64,000 bases of DNA from Paraburkholderia antibiotica (lineage in GTDB: Bacteria > Pseudomonadota > Gammaproteobacteria > Burkholderiales > Burkholderiaceae). Position 1 is the stretch's first letter. The number at the start of each line of letters is the position of its first letter. The stretch lies in the NCBI RefSeq assembly GCF_012927125.1, contig NZ_JABBFZ010000013.1, positions 124,001 to 188,000 on the forward strand, written 5' to 3'. The notes under the pieces were generated by a model. The model saw only the letters and a list, made by a program, of their open reading frames with translations, made no database searches and was not told the origin of the DNA. Shown piece by piece: positions 19,025 through 28,570 of this stretch. A program made the position numbers and the translations under genes.

Positions 19025-20148
19025 ATGGTGCTTGATCAGGATCACCAGATGGTGCGCGACGCGCTGCGCACCTTCGTACGCGACGCGATCACGCCGTACG
19101 CGGCGCAATGGGATCGCGAGCGCACTTTTCCGCGCGACGTGCACAAACAGCTCGCCGAACTCGGCGCCTACGGCGTGCTGGTGCCCGAAGCGTACGGCGG
19201 CGCCGGCATGGACGCGCTCGCGCTCGCGTTGATTCTCGAAGAAATCGCCGCCGGCGACGGCGGCACGTCGACCGCGATCTCGGTGAACAACTGTCCCGTG
19301 TGCAGCATCCTGCTCACCTATGGCAACGACGCGCAGAAGCGCGACTGGCTCACGCCGCTCGCGCGCGGCGAGATGCTCGGCGCGTTCTGCCTGACCGAGC
19401 CGCAAGCCGGCTCCGACGCGTCGGCGCTGCGCACCACCGCGACGGCGACGCGTACGTGCTCAACGGCGTCAAGCAGTTCATCACGAGCGGCAAGAACGGC
19501 AACGTCGCGATCGTGATGGCCGTCACCGACAAAACCGCCGGCAAGCGCGGCATCAGCGCGTTCATCGTGCCGACCGACACGCCGGGCTACGTGGTCGCGC
19601 GCGTCGAAGACAAGCTCGGCCAGCATTCGTCGGATACCGCGCAGATCGTGTTCGAGGATTGCCGCGTGCCGGCCGCGAATCTGATCGGCGCGGAGGGCGA
19701 AGGCTACCGGATCGCGCTGTCCGGTCTCGAAGGCGGACGCATCGGCATCGCCGCGCAAAGCGTCGGCATGGCGCGTGCCGCGTTCGAAGCCGCGTTGAGC
19801 TATGCGAAGGAACGCGAGAGTTTCGGCGTGCCGCTGTTCTCGCACCAGGCGGTGCAGTTCCGCCTCGCCGACATGGCGACGCAGCTTGAAGCCGCGCGTC
19901 AGTTGATCTGGCATGCGGCGTCGCTGAAAGATGCGGGTCAGCCGTGCCTCACCGAAGCGGCGATGGCGAAGCTGTTCGCATCCGAAGCGGCCGAGCGCAT
20001 CTGTTCGGCGGCGTTGCAGATTCACGGCGGCTACGGTTATCTGAGCGACTTCCCGGTCGAGCGGATTTACCGCGACGTGCGCGTCTGCCAGATCTACGAA
20101 GGCACGAGCGATATCCAGAAGATCCTGATCGCCCGCGCGCTCAACTGA
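19025..20148 (+). pseudogene. Acyl-CoA dehydrogenase, apparent frameshift
   Basis: FAD-dependent alpha,beta-dehydrogenation of a short or branched acyl-CoA. The N-terminal half (to GAFCLTEPQAGSDASALRTT) is in one frame, and the rest (RDGDAYVLNGVKQFITSGKN onward) is in another. The switch falls at about 19438, in CACCACCGCGACGGCGAC; gaining one base or losing two would restore a normal protein of about 375 residues. The C-terminal part is intact and includes the catalytic Glu in QIYEGTSDIQKIL. Apart from the shift, codon use and motifs look fully conserved, so the mutation is very recent or a sequencing error at a GC-rich run. It sits 38 bp after the SDR in the MerR-led operon. Confidence 0.88.
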
Positions 20149-20153
20149 ACTCC

Positions 20154-20609
20154 ATGAATAAGCCATTGTTGTCATTGCAACGACCTGCCGACTGTCCGTG
20201 CGGTGGCGCCACGCCCGAAGTGCGCAGCGGCGCGGCCACCAAAGCGCCGCGTTTCGCGCAGTGCTGCGGCCGTTATATCGACGGCGGCGAAGTCGCGCCG
20301 CGCGCGCTCGAACTGATGCGCTCGCGCTATAGCGCGTACGTGCTCGGCGCGACCGACTACCTGCGCGCGACGTGGGACCCGCGCACCTGCCCCACCGATC
20401 TCGACGCGGACCCCGCCGCGCCCGACGCGCCGCGTTGGCTCGGACTCCAGATCAAATCGTTTGCGCAAAGCGACGCCGCGCATGCGACCGTCGAATTCGT
20501 CGCCCGCTACAAGGTGGGGGGACGTGCGCATCGGCTGCATGAGTTGAGCCGCTTCGTGCGCGGTGACGATGAGCGCTGGCGTTATGTCGACGGCGATGTC
20601 AGTGACTAG
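20154..20609 (+). CDS. YchJ family (UPF0225) protein
   Basis: A 151-residue protein with an N-terminal SEC-C-like cysteine cluster (ADCPCGG, later QCCGRYIDGG) that would bind zinc, then the YchJ core (ALELMRSRYSAYVLGATDYL, then ARYKVGGRAHRLHELSRF). Function is unknown in the family; the fold resembles an NTF2-like barrel with a small zinc knuckle. It starts 5 bp after the acyl-CoA dehydrogenase stop and is probably the last gene of that transcript. Confidence 0.88.
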   Translation: MNKPLLSLQRPADCPCGGATPEVRSGAATKAPRFAQCCGRYIDGGEVAPRALELMRSRYSAYVLGATDYLRATWDPRTCPTDLDADPAAPDAPRWLGLQIKSFAQSDAAHATVEFVARYKVGGRAHRLHELSRFVRGDDERWRYVDGDVSD

Positions 20610-20731
20610 TCAATCAATCGCGCCCGTTAAGTACGCACTGCATTACATGCCGTGACACATAGCGCACTCGTCGTCGAATCTTTCCGCTGCCTTTCCATGA
20701 TCTGACGATGTGCTTCGCGGCACCTCACATC

Positions 20732-20755
20732 AGGCCCTCATCGAGGGCCTTTTTC
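20732..20755 (+). terminator. Rho-independent terminator; rest of gap 20610-21263 empty
   Basis: AGGCCCTC (20732-20739) pairs with GAGGGCCT (20743-20750) around ATC, followed by TTTTC. It would end the MerR-aceK-thiolase transcript. The surrounding 650-bp gap has short open frames in several phases, but none has a ribosome site or protein-like composition. Confidence 0.75.
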
Positions 20756-21263
20756 ATTCCCGCTCGACGAGCTTTTCGTGTTGGCCTCGCACCACAGCAC
20801 TTACACGACCTTTGCTCGTCGACTCCCGCCACACGTCACCAGGCCCCGCCCGTCGAGGCTTTCGCGCCTTCATCGACAGGCCTGCAATTTTTTCGTCGCG
20901 GGTTCTCCTTGATTGCACAAAACAAAATTGTCGTGCCAGGATGAGTCCGTAGTTTCGTGACGTCACGTTGCGAGAGCGGGTCATACCTGCTCCGTAAGAT
21001 GAACGGGAAACCGGGCCGGCCGCCGCATCGATGCGAGCCGCGACGGTTCGAAGTCCATCCAGTGACGCTCATCATCGGCGCGTGGGGTCGCGTCGGCCGT
21101 TGGGTTCATCCCGTGCGATCTCGATTGGCGTGCGTGCGCTTGGCGCACAACGTACGCGAGTGAGTCTGTTTGTCGAAAATGCGGGCGAAAGCAGGATGTC
21201 AGCATGAGTTTCGGCACCCGGACCGCACGGAGTTCAGGACAGGTCTTTCAGGCAGGTGCGTCA

Positions 21264-22574
21264 ATGATGTTGAGCAAGGTACTGAAGAAGTGTGCGGCGA
21301 TCTGCGCCGTGGCCACTTGTGCTGTCGCGGTCGCGCATGCCGACCCGCTACACGTCACGCCTGCCGCCGCCCTGAACGCGACGCCGCTCAGCGACACCCA
21401 GGGGCCGCTCTCCAGCGCACGCGTACCGCGCCTCGCGCTCGACGACGACGCCTATCTGCCCACCGCGCACCTGAACGAAAAGATCATTCGCGTGCCGGTC
21501 GACGCCGACGGCTCCATCACGCTCGAAACGACGATCTACAAGCCGGACGGCCGCGGTCCGTTTCCGATGATCGTGTTCAATCACGGCAAGATTCAGGGCG
21601 ACCCGCACACCCAGGAACGCAGCGACCCGCTGCCGCTCGCGCGCGAATTCGTGCGTCGCGGCTACGTGGTGGTCGCGCCGAACCGGCAGGGCTTCGGCAA
21701 CTCGGACGGCGTGTACCAGCAGGACGGCTGCGATGTCGCGGCCAATGGCCTCGGCCAGGCCGCCGACGTCGCCGCGACGATCGACTACATGTCGAAGCAA
21801 CCGTATGTCGACGCGACGCACATCGCGGTGGCCGGCACCTCGCACGGCGGTCTCGCGACCATCGCGTACGGCACCGAAGCCGCGCCCGGCGTGCGCGCGC
21901 TGATCAATTTCTCCGGCGGCCTGCGCCAGGATGCTTGCGAAGACTGGCAGGGCAACCTGACCCGCGCATTCGGCGCGTACGGCGAGAAAACCAAAGTGCC
22001 GTCGCTGTGGCTGTACGGCGATAACGATTCGGTGTGGAACGCCCCGCTCGTCGCGAACATGTACACCGCGTACCACGCGCACGGCGCGAGCGTGAAGATG
22101 ATCGATTACGGCAACTACAAGAACGACGCGCATCGCCTCGTCGGCGATCGCGACGGCGTGCACGTGTGGTGGCCGGCCGTCGAGTCGTTCCTTGCGCGCG
22201 CGGGCATGCCGACGGCCGTGCAGTATCGCGTCGCCGATCCGAGCGCTCCGAAGGCGAGCGGTTTCGCCGCGCTCGACGCGGTGGACTCGGTGCCGTTCCT
22301 CGACGAAGCCGGCCGCAACGGCTATCGCAACTTCCTGCATCAGTACCCGAGCCGCGCGTTCGCGGTGTCGGATTCGGGCGCATGGTCGTGGGCCGAGGGC
22401 GGCGACGATCCGATGTCGGTCGCGGTGACGAATTGCCAGAAGCAGAGCGCCGATCCGTGCCGCCTCTATGCGGTCGATAACTCGGTGGTCTGGGGCAACC
22501 AGAATTCGCAGACCGCCGATGCCGGCGCGGCATCGGACGCCGATGGCCGACGCGCGATCGCGAGTCGCGAGTAA
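21264..22574 (+). CDS. Secreted alpha/beta hydrolase
   Basis: A 436-residue protein with a signal peptide (MMLSKVLKKCAAICAVATCA, cleavage near AHA-DPL). The core is an alpha/beta-hydrolase of the dienelactone-hydrolase/prolyl-oligopeptidase type: an oxyanion-region HGKIQGDPHTQ, the nucleophile elbow GTSHGG (AVAGTSHGGLATIAYG), an Asp loop (LYGDNDSVWN) and a likely catalytic His in KNDAHRLVGD. A second, C-terminal part (about 300-436) contains two cysteines (NCQKQSADPC) that may form a disulfide. AGGTG six bases before the ATG at 21264 supports that start over 21204. It stands alone and faces the end of the following minus-strand operon. The substrate is unknown. Confidence 0.85.
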   Translation: MMLSKVLKKCAAICAVATCAVAVAHADPLHVTPAAALNATPLSDTQGPLSSARVPRLALDDDAYLPTAHLNEKIIRVPVDADGSITLETTIYKPDGRGPFPMIVFNHGKIQGDPHTQERSDPLPLAREFVRRGYVVVAPNRQGFGNSDGVYQQDGCDVAANGLGQAADVAATIDYMSKQPYVDATHIAVAGTSHGGLATIAYGTEAAPGVRALINFSGGLRQDACEDWQGNLTRAFGAYGEKTKVPSLWLYGDNDSVWNAPLVANMYTAYHAHGASVKMIDYGNYKNDAHRLVGDRDGVHVWWPAVESFLARAGMPTAVQYRVADPSAPKASGFAALDAVDSVPFLDEAGRNGYRNFLHQYPSRAFAVSDSGAWSWAEGGDDPMSVAVTNCQKQSADPCRLYAVDNSVVWGNQNSQTADAGAASDADGRRAIASRE

Positions 22575-22604
22575 CGCCTGCCCACCTCGCCGAATCCACC
22601 GACC

Positions 22605-23786
22605 TTAGTCCTTGCGATACAACGTCACGACGCACGCGCCGCCCAGCCCGATGTTGTGCTGAAGCGCGACACGCGCGCCGTCGACCTGTCTCGGCCCAGC
22701 CGTTCCGCGTAACTGCCACACGAGTTCGGTGCACTGCGCGAGCCCGGTCGCACCGAGCGGATGTCCTTTCGACAACAGCCCACCCGACGGATTCGTGACG
22801 ATCCGGCCGCCATACGTGTTGTCCCGCTCGCGCACGAATCGCTCCGCGCCGCCCTCCTCGCACAACCCGAGCGCTTCGTAGCTGATGAGCTCGTTGCTGG
22901 TAAAGCAGTCGTGCAACTCGACGACGTCGAGATCTTCCGGACCGACGCCCGACGCTTCGTAGACCTGCTTCGCCGCCGCGGCCGACATGTCGTAGCCGAC
23001 CATGCGCATCATCGAGGCGGGCGCGAAGCTGCCGGGGAAATCGGTCGTCATTGCCTGCGCGGCGATGTAGACCGCGTCCGCGTGGCCGTGACGCTTCGCG
23101 AAATCGTACGAGCACAACACGGCTGCGCTCGCGCCGCAGGTCGGCGGACAGCACTGGAACCGCGTGAGCGGGTCGTACACCTCGGCCGCTTCCATCACCT
23201 GCGCGAGTTCGAGCGGCTCGCGAAACAGCGCGTACGGATTGCGCGCCGCGTGCTCGCGCGCCTTCACCGAGATCAGCCCGAACGTATCCTTGCGCGCGCA
23301 GTAGCGCTCGATGTACTCGCGCCCCGCGCCGCCGAACATGCGCGCGGCGAGTGGCGCGGACGATTCACCCTGCAACGTGTCGAGCACATCCACGTGCCGT
23401 CCGAGCGGCGACGCGCGATCGTCGAACTGCGTGGTCAGCGCGCCCTTCGCCATCTGCTCGAAGCCGAGCGCGAGTACGCATTCGGCCGCGCCGCTCGCGA
23501 TCGCCTGACGCGCGAGCCACAGCGCGGTCGATCCCGTCGAGCAGTTGTTGTTGACGTTGACGACCGGCACGCCGGTCATGCCGACCTCGTAGATCGCGCG
23601 CTGCCCGCAGGTCGAATCGCCATAGACGTAGCCCGCGTACACCTGTTCGATCGCATCGTAGGGAAAGCCGGCGTCGGTGAGCGCGGCGCGCGCGGCCTGA
23701 GCGGCCATTTCGTAGTACTGCGGACTCGCGCCCGGCTTCGAGAACGGAATCATCCCGACACCGACGACGTTGACACGACGATTCAT
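22605..23786 (-). CDS. Thiolase-like lipid-transfer protein (SCP-x type)
   Basis: A 393-residue thiolase-fold enzyme of the SCP2/non-specific lipid-transfer group. It has the N-terminal VNVVGVGMIPFSKPGASPQY, the nucleophile Cys in VNVNNNCSTGSTAL (about residue 82), VELHDCFTSNELI in place of the usual His strand, and NPSGGLLSKGHPLGATGLAQ. Such enzymes carry out retro-Claisen or thiolytic cleavage of bulky ketoacyl-CoAs, for example from sterols or cyclic compounds. It is the last gene of a five-gene minus-strand operon (16 bp after the MetA-like gene) that appears to be TetR-controlled. Confidence 0.9.
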   Translation of the reverse strand: MNRRVNVVGVGMIPFSKPGASPQYYEMAAQAARAALTDAGFPYDAIEQVYAGYVYGDSTCGQRAIYEVGMTGVPVVNVNNNCSTGSTALWLARQAIASGAAECVLALGFEQMAKGALTTQFDDRASPLGRHVDVLDTLQGESSAPLAARMFGGAGREYIERYCARKDTFGLISVKAREHAARNPYALFREPLELAQVMEAAEVYDPLTRFQCCPPTCGASAAVLCSYDFAKRHGHADAVYIAAQAMTTDFPGSFAPASMMRMVGYDMSAAAAKQVYEASGVGPEDLDVVELHDCFTSNELISYEALGLCEEGGAERFVRERDNTYGGRIVTNPSGGLLSKGHPLGATGLAQCTELVWQLRGTAGPRQVDGARVALQHNIGLGGACVVTLYRKD

Positions 23787-23802
23787 GCTTGCCTCCGCAA
23801 AT

Positions 23803-24675
23803 TCAGAAAATCTTCATCACACGCAATTGCGCGCTGTAGCTGTTCTTGAAGCCGCCTTCGGTCGCGACCGCCTTGCCGAGCATCGCGGAGAGTTGCCACG
23901 TCGGCGTCAGCATGTGGCTCGCGAACAGGCGCAACTGACTCGAACTCGTCTTCTGCCCGGTGTACACGTCGTCGACGTACTGCTTGCCGCCGAACGTGCC
24001 CGAATAGCCGAACGACAGCGACGTGGCCGGTGTGAACTGATAGCGCAGATAGGTCTGCAGCTGGATCGATGGCCGCACCGAGATGTCATACCCGGCATCG
24101 CTGTGCGACGGCTGCGCGGCGACGTCCAGAGAGGCATCGAGGAACAGGTTCTTGCCGAGCCCCTGAATCAGGCCGAGCTGCGGTGTAAAGGTCACGGTCC
24201 CCGCGCCGGCGCCGACCTTGCCGTAATCGTATTTGCCGGTCGGCACCGACAGATACATCGTGAAGCCGACCGTCGTGCCATATTCCGCGTCCGCGCGATT
24301 CACGAGAAACGCGGTCGCGCCCAGCGTCAGATCGCCGAGGCCGTTGTTGGTGGGCAAGCTGTTGCCGCCCACCCGCACGTCTGTGAGCTTCGCGAACGGC
24401 AGATACGCCTGGAACGCGACGGGCACCCCGCCGATCTGCGTGTAATGCAGCACCCGCGCAATGCCGACGGTCTGGTCGAGGCTCGAGTTCGGTATCTCGC
24501 CGACGCCGTCGAGCCTGAACGTGCTGCTCGGCGTGTAGCCGACGTAGCCGAGCGCGAGCGTCGTGCCCGGCGGCAGGATCGTGTAGTCGCCGGGATAGAT
24601 ATCGATCGCCGACGCGGCAGTCGAGATCGCCAGCAATGTGCCCGCCACGGTGGCCGGCCTGGTCAGTTTCGCCAT
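23803..24675 (-). CDS. MetA-pathway-of-phenol-degradation-type outer membrane protein
   Basis: A 290-residue protein with a signal peptide (AKLTRPATVAGTLLAISTAA, cleaved near ASA-ID). The mature part is beta-rich with repeated amphipathic strands (FQAYLPFAKLTDVRVGG, TTVGFTMYLSVPTGKYDYGK, SLSFGYSGTFGGKQYVDD) and ends in aromatic-rich strand RVMKIF, as in outer-membrane barrels. Phenol_MetA_deg proteins occur in aromatic and terpenoid catabolic operons and probably admit hydrophobic substrates. Two ATGs lie in tandem (24678 and 24675); the second has better spacing from GGATGGAG. The position within an acid-degradation operon fits substrate uptake. Confidence 0.85.
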   Translation of the reverse strand: MAKLTRPATVAGTLLAISTAASAIDIYPGDYTILPPGTTLALGYVGYTPSSTFRLDGVGEIPNSSLDQTVGIARVLHYTQIGGVPVAFQAYLPFAKLTDVRVGGNSLPTNNGLGDLTLGATAFLVNRADAEYGTTVGFTMYLSVPTGKYDYGKVGAGAGTVTFTPQLGLIQGLGKNLFLDASLDVAAQPSHSDAGYDISVRPSIQLQTYLRYQFTPATSLSFGYSGTFGGKQYVDDVYTGQKTSSSQLRLFASHMLTPTWQLSAMLGKAVATEGGFKNSYSAQLRVMKIF

Positions 24676-24758
24676 CATGTCTCCATCCTTTTATTTAGTA
24701 TCACTATCTTTATGGCGCGAACCGGCTGCCTCCGTCGGACGGCCGGCGCGTCGACTCC

Positions 24759-26300
24759 CTACCCGGCCGCCGTGTCGTCGCGCAAGCGCTGCTTCACGTC
24801 CGGCTTCGAGACCTTGCCCACTTTCGAGCGCGGCAAGTCGGGCCACACCTCGATCTGTTTGGGCGTCTTGACGCTACCGATGCGCTGCTTCACGAACGCC
24901 ATCAGCTCGGCCACGTCGACCTGTTTGCCGGCGCGCGGCTGCACGACCGCGACCACCCGCTCGCCCCACTTCGCGTCCGGCAAGCCGATCACCGCGCAGT
25001 CGCGCACGTCGGCATGCGCGAGCAGCGCCTGCTCGACCTCGATCGAATAGACGTTGAAGCCGCCGGTGATGATCATGTCCTTCGCCCGATCGACGATGAA
25101 CAGGAAGTTGTCCGCGTCGAGATAGCCGATGTCGCCCGTGTGGTGCCAGCCGAACGCGGAGGCCGCCTCGGTGGCAGCGGGATTGTTGTAATAGCCTTGC
25201 ATCACCAGCGAGCCGCGCACGACGATCTCGCCGCGCTCGCCGGTCGCGAGCAACTGCCCCGCGTCGTTCATCACACCGACCTCGACAAGCGGCGTCGGCC
25301 GGCCCGCCGACGACAGCCGCTCGGTCGCGATCGAACCATCCGCCCGGTAGTGATCCTTCGGCGCGAGCGTCGACACCATCATCGGCGCCTCGGTCTGGCC
25401 GAACAGTTGCGCCATCGGACCGAGCTTGCCGAGCGCCTCGACGAGACGCTCCACCGAGATCGGCGCCGCGCCGTACCAGAAGCACTGCAGCGAACTCAGG
25501 TCGGTACTCGCCAGCCGCGGATGATCGAGCAGCATGTAGATGACCGTCGGCGGCAGGAACGTGTGCGTGACGCGCTCGCGTTCGATCTCCGCGAGAAATG
25601 CGCCGACGTCGGCGTGACGCATCACGACGATGCGCCCGCCGAGCGTCATGATCGGCAGGCACAGCACGCCCGCCGCGTGCGTGAGCGGCGCGAACGCGAG
25701 GTAGACCGGCCGGCCGTCGAACGGATAGCCCATCAGCGTGAGCGCCGTCATCGTCTCCAGGTTGCGCCCGCTCAGCATCACGCCCTTCGGCACGCCGGTC
25801 GTGCCGCCCGTGCCGGGCAGCATGACCAGATCGTCGAGCGGTTCGCGTTCGTAGAACGTGTCGGCGAGACCGTCGAGCCACTGGGCGAGGCTCGGCGCGA
25901 ACGGCAACTGCGCATCGAGACAGACGACCACCGTCAGCGCGGGCAGCTCGGGCAACATCGCGCACACCATCTCCGCGTAGTCGCTGTGGAACAGCAACGC
26001 GCGGCAGTCGAACGCGGCGAGCACGAAGCGGTTCTCGGCGACCTCGTTGCGCGGATTGATCGGACACCACACGTTGCCCGCCCGCGAGATGCCGAACACG
26101 CACGCGAACGCAACCGGGTCGTTGCTGGACAGGATCGCCACGCGCTCGCCGGCGCCGACACCGTCGCGGACGAGCCCGCGGGCCACCCGGTAGGTCAGGC
26201 GCTGCACCTGCGCGTAGCTGAGCGCGCTGTCGTCGGCGACGAGGCAAGGTCGCTCGGCGCCGAGCGACGCGCCCTTGTCGAGGTAATGGGTCAAACGCAT
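24759..26300 (-). CDS. AMP-binding acyl-CoA synthetase
   Basis: A 513-residue ANL-superfamily ligase that activates a carboxylic acid to its CoA thioester. The P-loop-like motif LPGTGGTTGVPKGVM, the A5 strand (LFGQTEAPMM), the hinge YLDADNFLFIVDRAKDMIITGG and the C-terminal Lys (SVKTPKQIEVWPDLPRSKVGK) are all present. The length is that of medium/long-chain or aromatic ligases, so the chain type cannot be told. It is the third gene of the TetR-divergent operon, between DUF5938 (40 bp) and the MetA-like gene (83 bp). It defines the pathway as acid degradation. Confidence 0.93.
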   Translation of the reverse strand: MRLTHYLDKGASLGAERPCLVADDSALSYAQVQRLTYRVARGLVRDGVGAGERVAILSSNDPVAFACVFGISRAGNVWCPINPRNEVAENRFVLAAFDCRALLFHSDYAEMVCAMLPELPALTVVVCLDAQLPFAPSLAQWLDGLADTFYEREPLDDLVMLPGTGGTTGVPKGVMLSGRNLETMTALTLMGYPFDGRPVYLAFAPLTHAAGVLCLPIMTLGGRIVVMRHADVGAFLAEIERERVTHTFLPPTVIYMLLDHPRLASTDLSSLQCFWYGAAPISVERLVEALGKLGPMAQLFGQTEAPMMVSTLAPKDHYRADGSIATERLSSAGRPTPLVEVGVMNDAGQLLATGERGEIVVRGSLVMQGYYNNPAATEAASAFGWHHTGDIGYLDADNFLFIVDRAKDMIITGGFNVYSIEVEQALLAHADVRDCAVIGLPDAKWGERVVAVVQPRAGKQVDVAELMAFVKQRIGSVKTPKQIEVWPDLPRSKVGKVSKPDVKQRLRDDTAAG

Positions 26301-26340
26301 GACGATTCCCCTGCAAAACGCGGCGTGGTCAGGAAGCGTG

Positions 26341-27462
26341 TCAGTCGTGCACGGTGATAACGGGCTTCATCACGAGGCCGAAGCTGCGCAACTGGCCGAG
26401 CAACGCGCGATGACCAAATGCCTGGCATCCCGAAGCAAAACCGACCCGCAGAGGCGGCGTCTGCAGCAGCGAGTACGCCGCATAGGCCTGCAACAGCCCG
26501 GTCTGCTTGTAGTTGCACACGCCGTGGATCACGCAGTGCGCGCGACCGAGCGGCCCCGACGCGTGTACCGAATCGACCGTCGTATTGAGGCGCGGATTCT
26601 CGCGCGGCGGCATGTTGGCCTGCATGCTGCTGGCGATTTCCGCGAGCGCGACCTCCTGCTGATCCGGCGGCAGCGGACGGATCTTCTCCTCGAACATCTG
26701 CTGCGTCTGCCGCACGCCCTCCATGACCGCACGCGCCATCACGCCGCCCACCGCGCGGCAGTTCGCCACACGCGGATCGTCCTTGAACCACACCGGATGC
26801 GCGGTGCCGCCCCACGGTACCGCGATGGCCGTGTCGTGCTGCCCGGGCACCTGCACCTCGACGTGCGCGGTCGGCTCCCACGCAACGTACTTGTTCTGCT
26901 CCAGGTAGTACCAGGTTGCCTTCAGGATCGTGAAGATGGTCTGTGTCGATGCGTAAGTGGGGAAACCCTTCCACAGCACGAGGATGTCGAGCGTGTCGAG
27001 CCCCGGCGTTTCGAGGCACAGATTCGCGGCGATCTCGCCCATCGTGTACATCTGCGCGACGTTCGGCGCGAGCAGCAGGTCGCGCTTCGCGAACGCTTCG
27101 CCCCAACGCTCCTTCGTGTACAGCACCCAGTCCTGTTCGCCGGTCGTGTCCGAGTAATGACAGCCAGCCGCGAGACACGCCTCGACCACTTCCGAGCCGT
27201 ACTTGATGAACGGCCCGACCATGTTGCTGACGAACTTCGCGCCCTTGAACAGCTCGGTCAACGCGGCGACCGTATGCTCGACCTCGACGATTTCGTAGTC
27301 CGCGGTCTCGATGCCCGGAATGCGCGAGACCACTTCCTCGATGCGCTTTTTGTCGCGTCCCGCCGCGATGAACGGGATGTTGTACTCGCGCAGGTATTCG
27401 CACACCAGGCGGCCGGTGTAACCCGACACGCCGTACACGACCACTGGCTTCTTTGCACTCAT
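26341..27462 (-). CDS. Saccharopine-dehydrogenase-like NAD(P)-binding protein (DUF5938)
   Basis: A 373-residue protein. The N-terminal Rossmann part begins KPVVVYGVSGYTGRLVCEYL and keeps DYEIVEVEHTVAALTELF, VSNMVGPFIKYGSEVVEACL and HYSDTTGEQDWVL, the hallmarks of the saccharopine-dehydrogenase/trans-acting enoyl-reductase group. The C-terminal part matches my recollection of DUF5938. I chose ATG 27462 because AGGAGACAGTTC directly precedes it. A reductase or ketone/enoyl-processing step is possible, but no reaction is known. It is gene two of the TetR-divergent operon. Confidence 0.8.
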   Translation of the reverse strand: MSAKKPVVVYGVSGYTGRLVCEYLREYNIPFIAAGRDKKRIEEVVSRIPGIETADYEIVEVEHTVAALTELFKGAKFVSNMVGPFIKYGSEVVEACLAAGCHYSDTTGEQDWVLYTKERWGEAFAKRDLLLAPNVAQMYTMGEIAANLCLETPGLDTLDILVLWKGFPTYASTQTIFTILKATWYYLEQNKYVAWEPTAHVEVQVPGQHDTAIAVPWGGTAHPVWFKDDPRVANCRAVGGVMARAVMEGVRQTQQMFEEKIRPLPPDQQEVALAEIASSMQANMPPRENPRLNTTVDSVHASGPLGRAHCVIHGVCNYKQTGLLQAYAAYSLLQTPPLRVGFASGCQAFGHRALLGQLRSFGLVMKPVITVHD

Positions 27463-27510
27463 GAACTGTCTCCTCTGCAATGCTGGAAATTGGCTAGCCG
27501 CTGGCGACGC

Positions 27511-28314
27511 TCACATGCCCATGCCGCCGTCGATCGGCACGCCGGCTCCGGTGATGAAACGGGCTTCGTCGGAACACAGAAACACGATCGCGGCGCTGAT
27601 CTCGTCGAGCGTCGCGAGGCGGCCGAGCGGCGTCTGTTCGATCACGGCGCCGACCGCGCCCTCGACGTTCGGCGCAAGGCCATTGGCGACGATGTCGGTG
27701 GCGAGCTTCATGCCCATCTCGGTCGGCGTGAGCCCCGGATACACGCAGTTCACGCGAATCCCGTAGCCGAGCTTGCCGGCCTCCATCGCCGCAACGCGGG
27801 TCATGCGATCGACCGCGGACTTGGTCGCGGAATAACCGGCGATGGCCGGATAGGCAATTGTCGCGGCCACCGACGACACGTTGACGACGCAGCCGCCGCC
27901 GCCCACCGCGCCGCCTGGCCGCATCGCGCGAAACGCGTGCTTGAGGCCGAGCCCGACGCCGACCACGTTGATATCGCACATCCGCCGCAGATCGTCCGCC
28001 TGCAGATCCGCGATCAGCGAAGTGATCTCGATGCCGGCGTTGTTGATCAGGATGTCGAAGCCGCCCAGTTCGCCAACGACCGCGCCGACCGCGCGCTCCC
28101 ACTGGGCGTCGTCGGTGACGTCGAGCGCCACCGAGCCGACCCGCGCGCCGGTTTGCGAGAGCCCGGCCGCCGTTTGCGCGGCGAGTTCGGTGAGCACGTC
28201 GCCGATCATCACCGATGCGCCGGCTCTCGCCAGCGCCTGCGCCACCGCCGCGCCGATGCCCCGCGCGCCGCCCGTCACCAGGGCTTTGCGCCCGCTCAGA
28301 CTGCCATTCGCCAT
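27511..28314 (-). CDS. SDR family oxidoreductase
   Basis: A 267-residue classical SDR. It has ALVTGGARGIGAAVAQALA for cofactor binding, DILINNAGIE, a serine strand (VVNVSSVAATIAYP), GYSATKSAV with YxxxK, and VNCVYPGLTPT. The ending ITGAGVPIDGGMGM is typical of hydroxyacyl/hydroxysteroid or cyclic-alcohol dehydrogenases. A strong GGAGGGAGAC site places the start at 28314 rather than 28377. It is the first gene of the minus-strand operon that runs through DUF5938, an AMP ligase, a MetA-like protein and a thiolase, and is divergent from a TetR regulator. Confidence 0.93.
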   Translation of the reverse strand: MANGSLSGRKALVTGGARGIGAAVAQALARAGASVMIGDVLTELAAQTAAGLSQTGARVGSVALDVTDDAQWERAVGAVVGELGGFDILINNAGIEITSLIADLQADDLRRMCDINVVGVGLGLKHAFRAMRPGGAVGGGGCVVNVSSVAATIAYPAIAGYSATKSAVDRMTRVAAMEAGKLGYGIRVNCVYPGLTPTEMGMKLATDIVANGLAPNVEGAVGAVIEQTPLGRLATLDEISAAIVFLCSDEARFITGAGVPIDGGMGM

Positions 28315-28377
28315 GTCTCCCTCCACGCTTAAAAGTTGCGCCGGACACACCGTGCGGAGCACGGCTACCGACAACAT

Positions 28378-28415
28378 CTAACCAACTGGAAAGTTTATTT
28401 TTTACGAATGGTTAG
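28378..28415. promoter_or_regulatory. Candidate TetR operator
   Basis: CTAACCA (28378-28384) is repeated in inverted form as TGGTTAG (28409-28415), in an AT-rich stretch of the divergent gap between the SDR operon and the TetR gene. AACTGGAAAGTT just inside the left arm is itself a small palindrome. TetR-type regulators usually bind such sites next to their own gene; the exact site is a guess. Confidence 0.4.
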
Positions 28416-28570
28416 TTTTATTTGAACTGATGTCAAGAATTTTTTGTACAGACGTCCAGCTTTCTCTTGACAGTCGTTTCGCTGCTTCGCACAATGGTTT
28501 CGCTCGTCGGGGGGCGGCGCATCCGCGCCGTGCCGCGCGCGGCAACCGTTCAGAGAGAGACGATCACAGC

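Noticed and set aside
20708..20944. 78-aa plus-strand frame in the gap after the YchJ gene
   Set aside because: Spans the terminator, has no ribosome site, and its overlapping frames are equally open.
26299..28332. 677-aa open frame on the plus strand opposite DUF5938 and SDR genes
   Set aside because: Runs across two intact minus-strand genes and has Arg/His-rich shadow composition.
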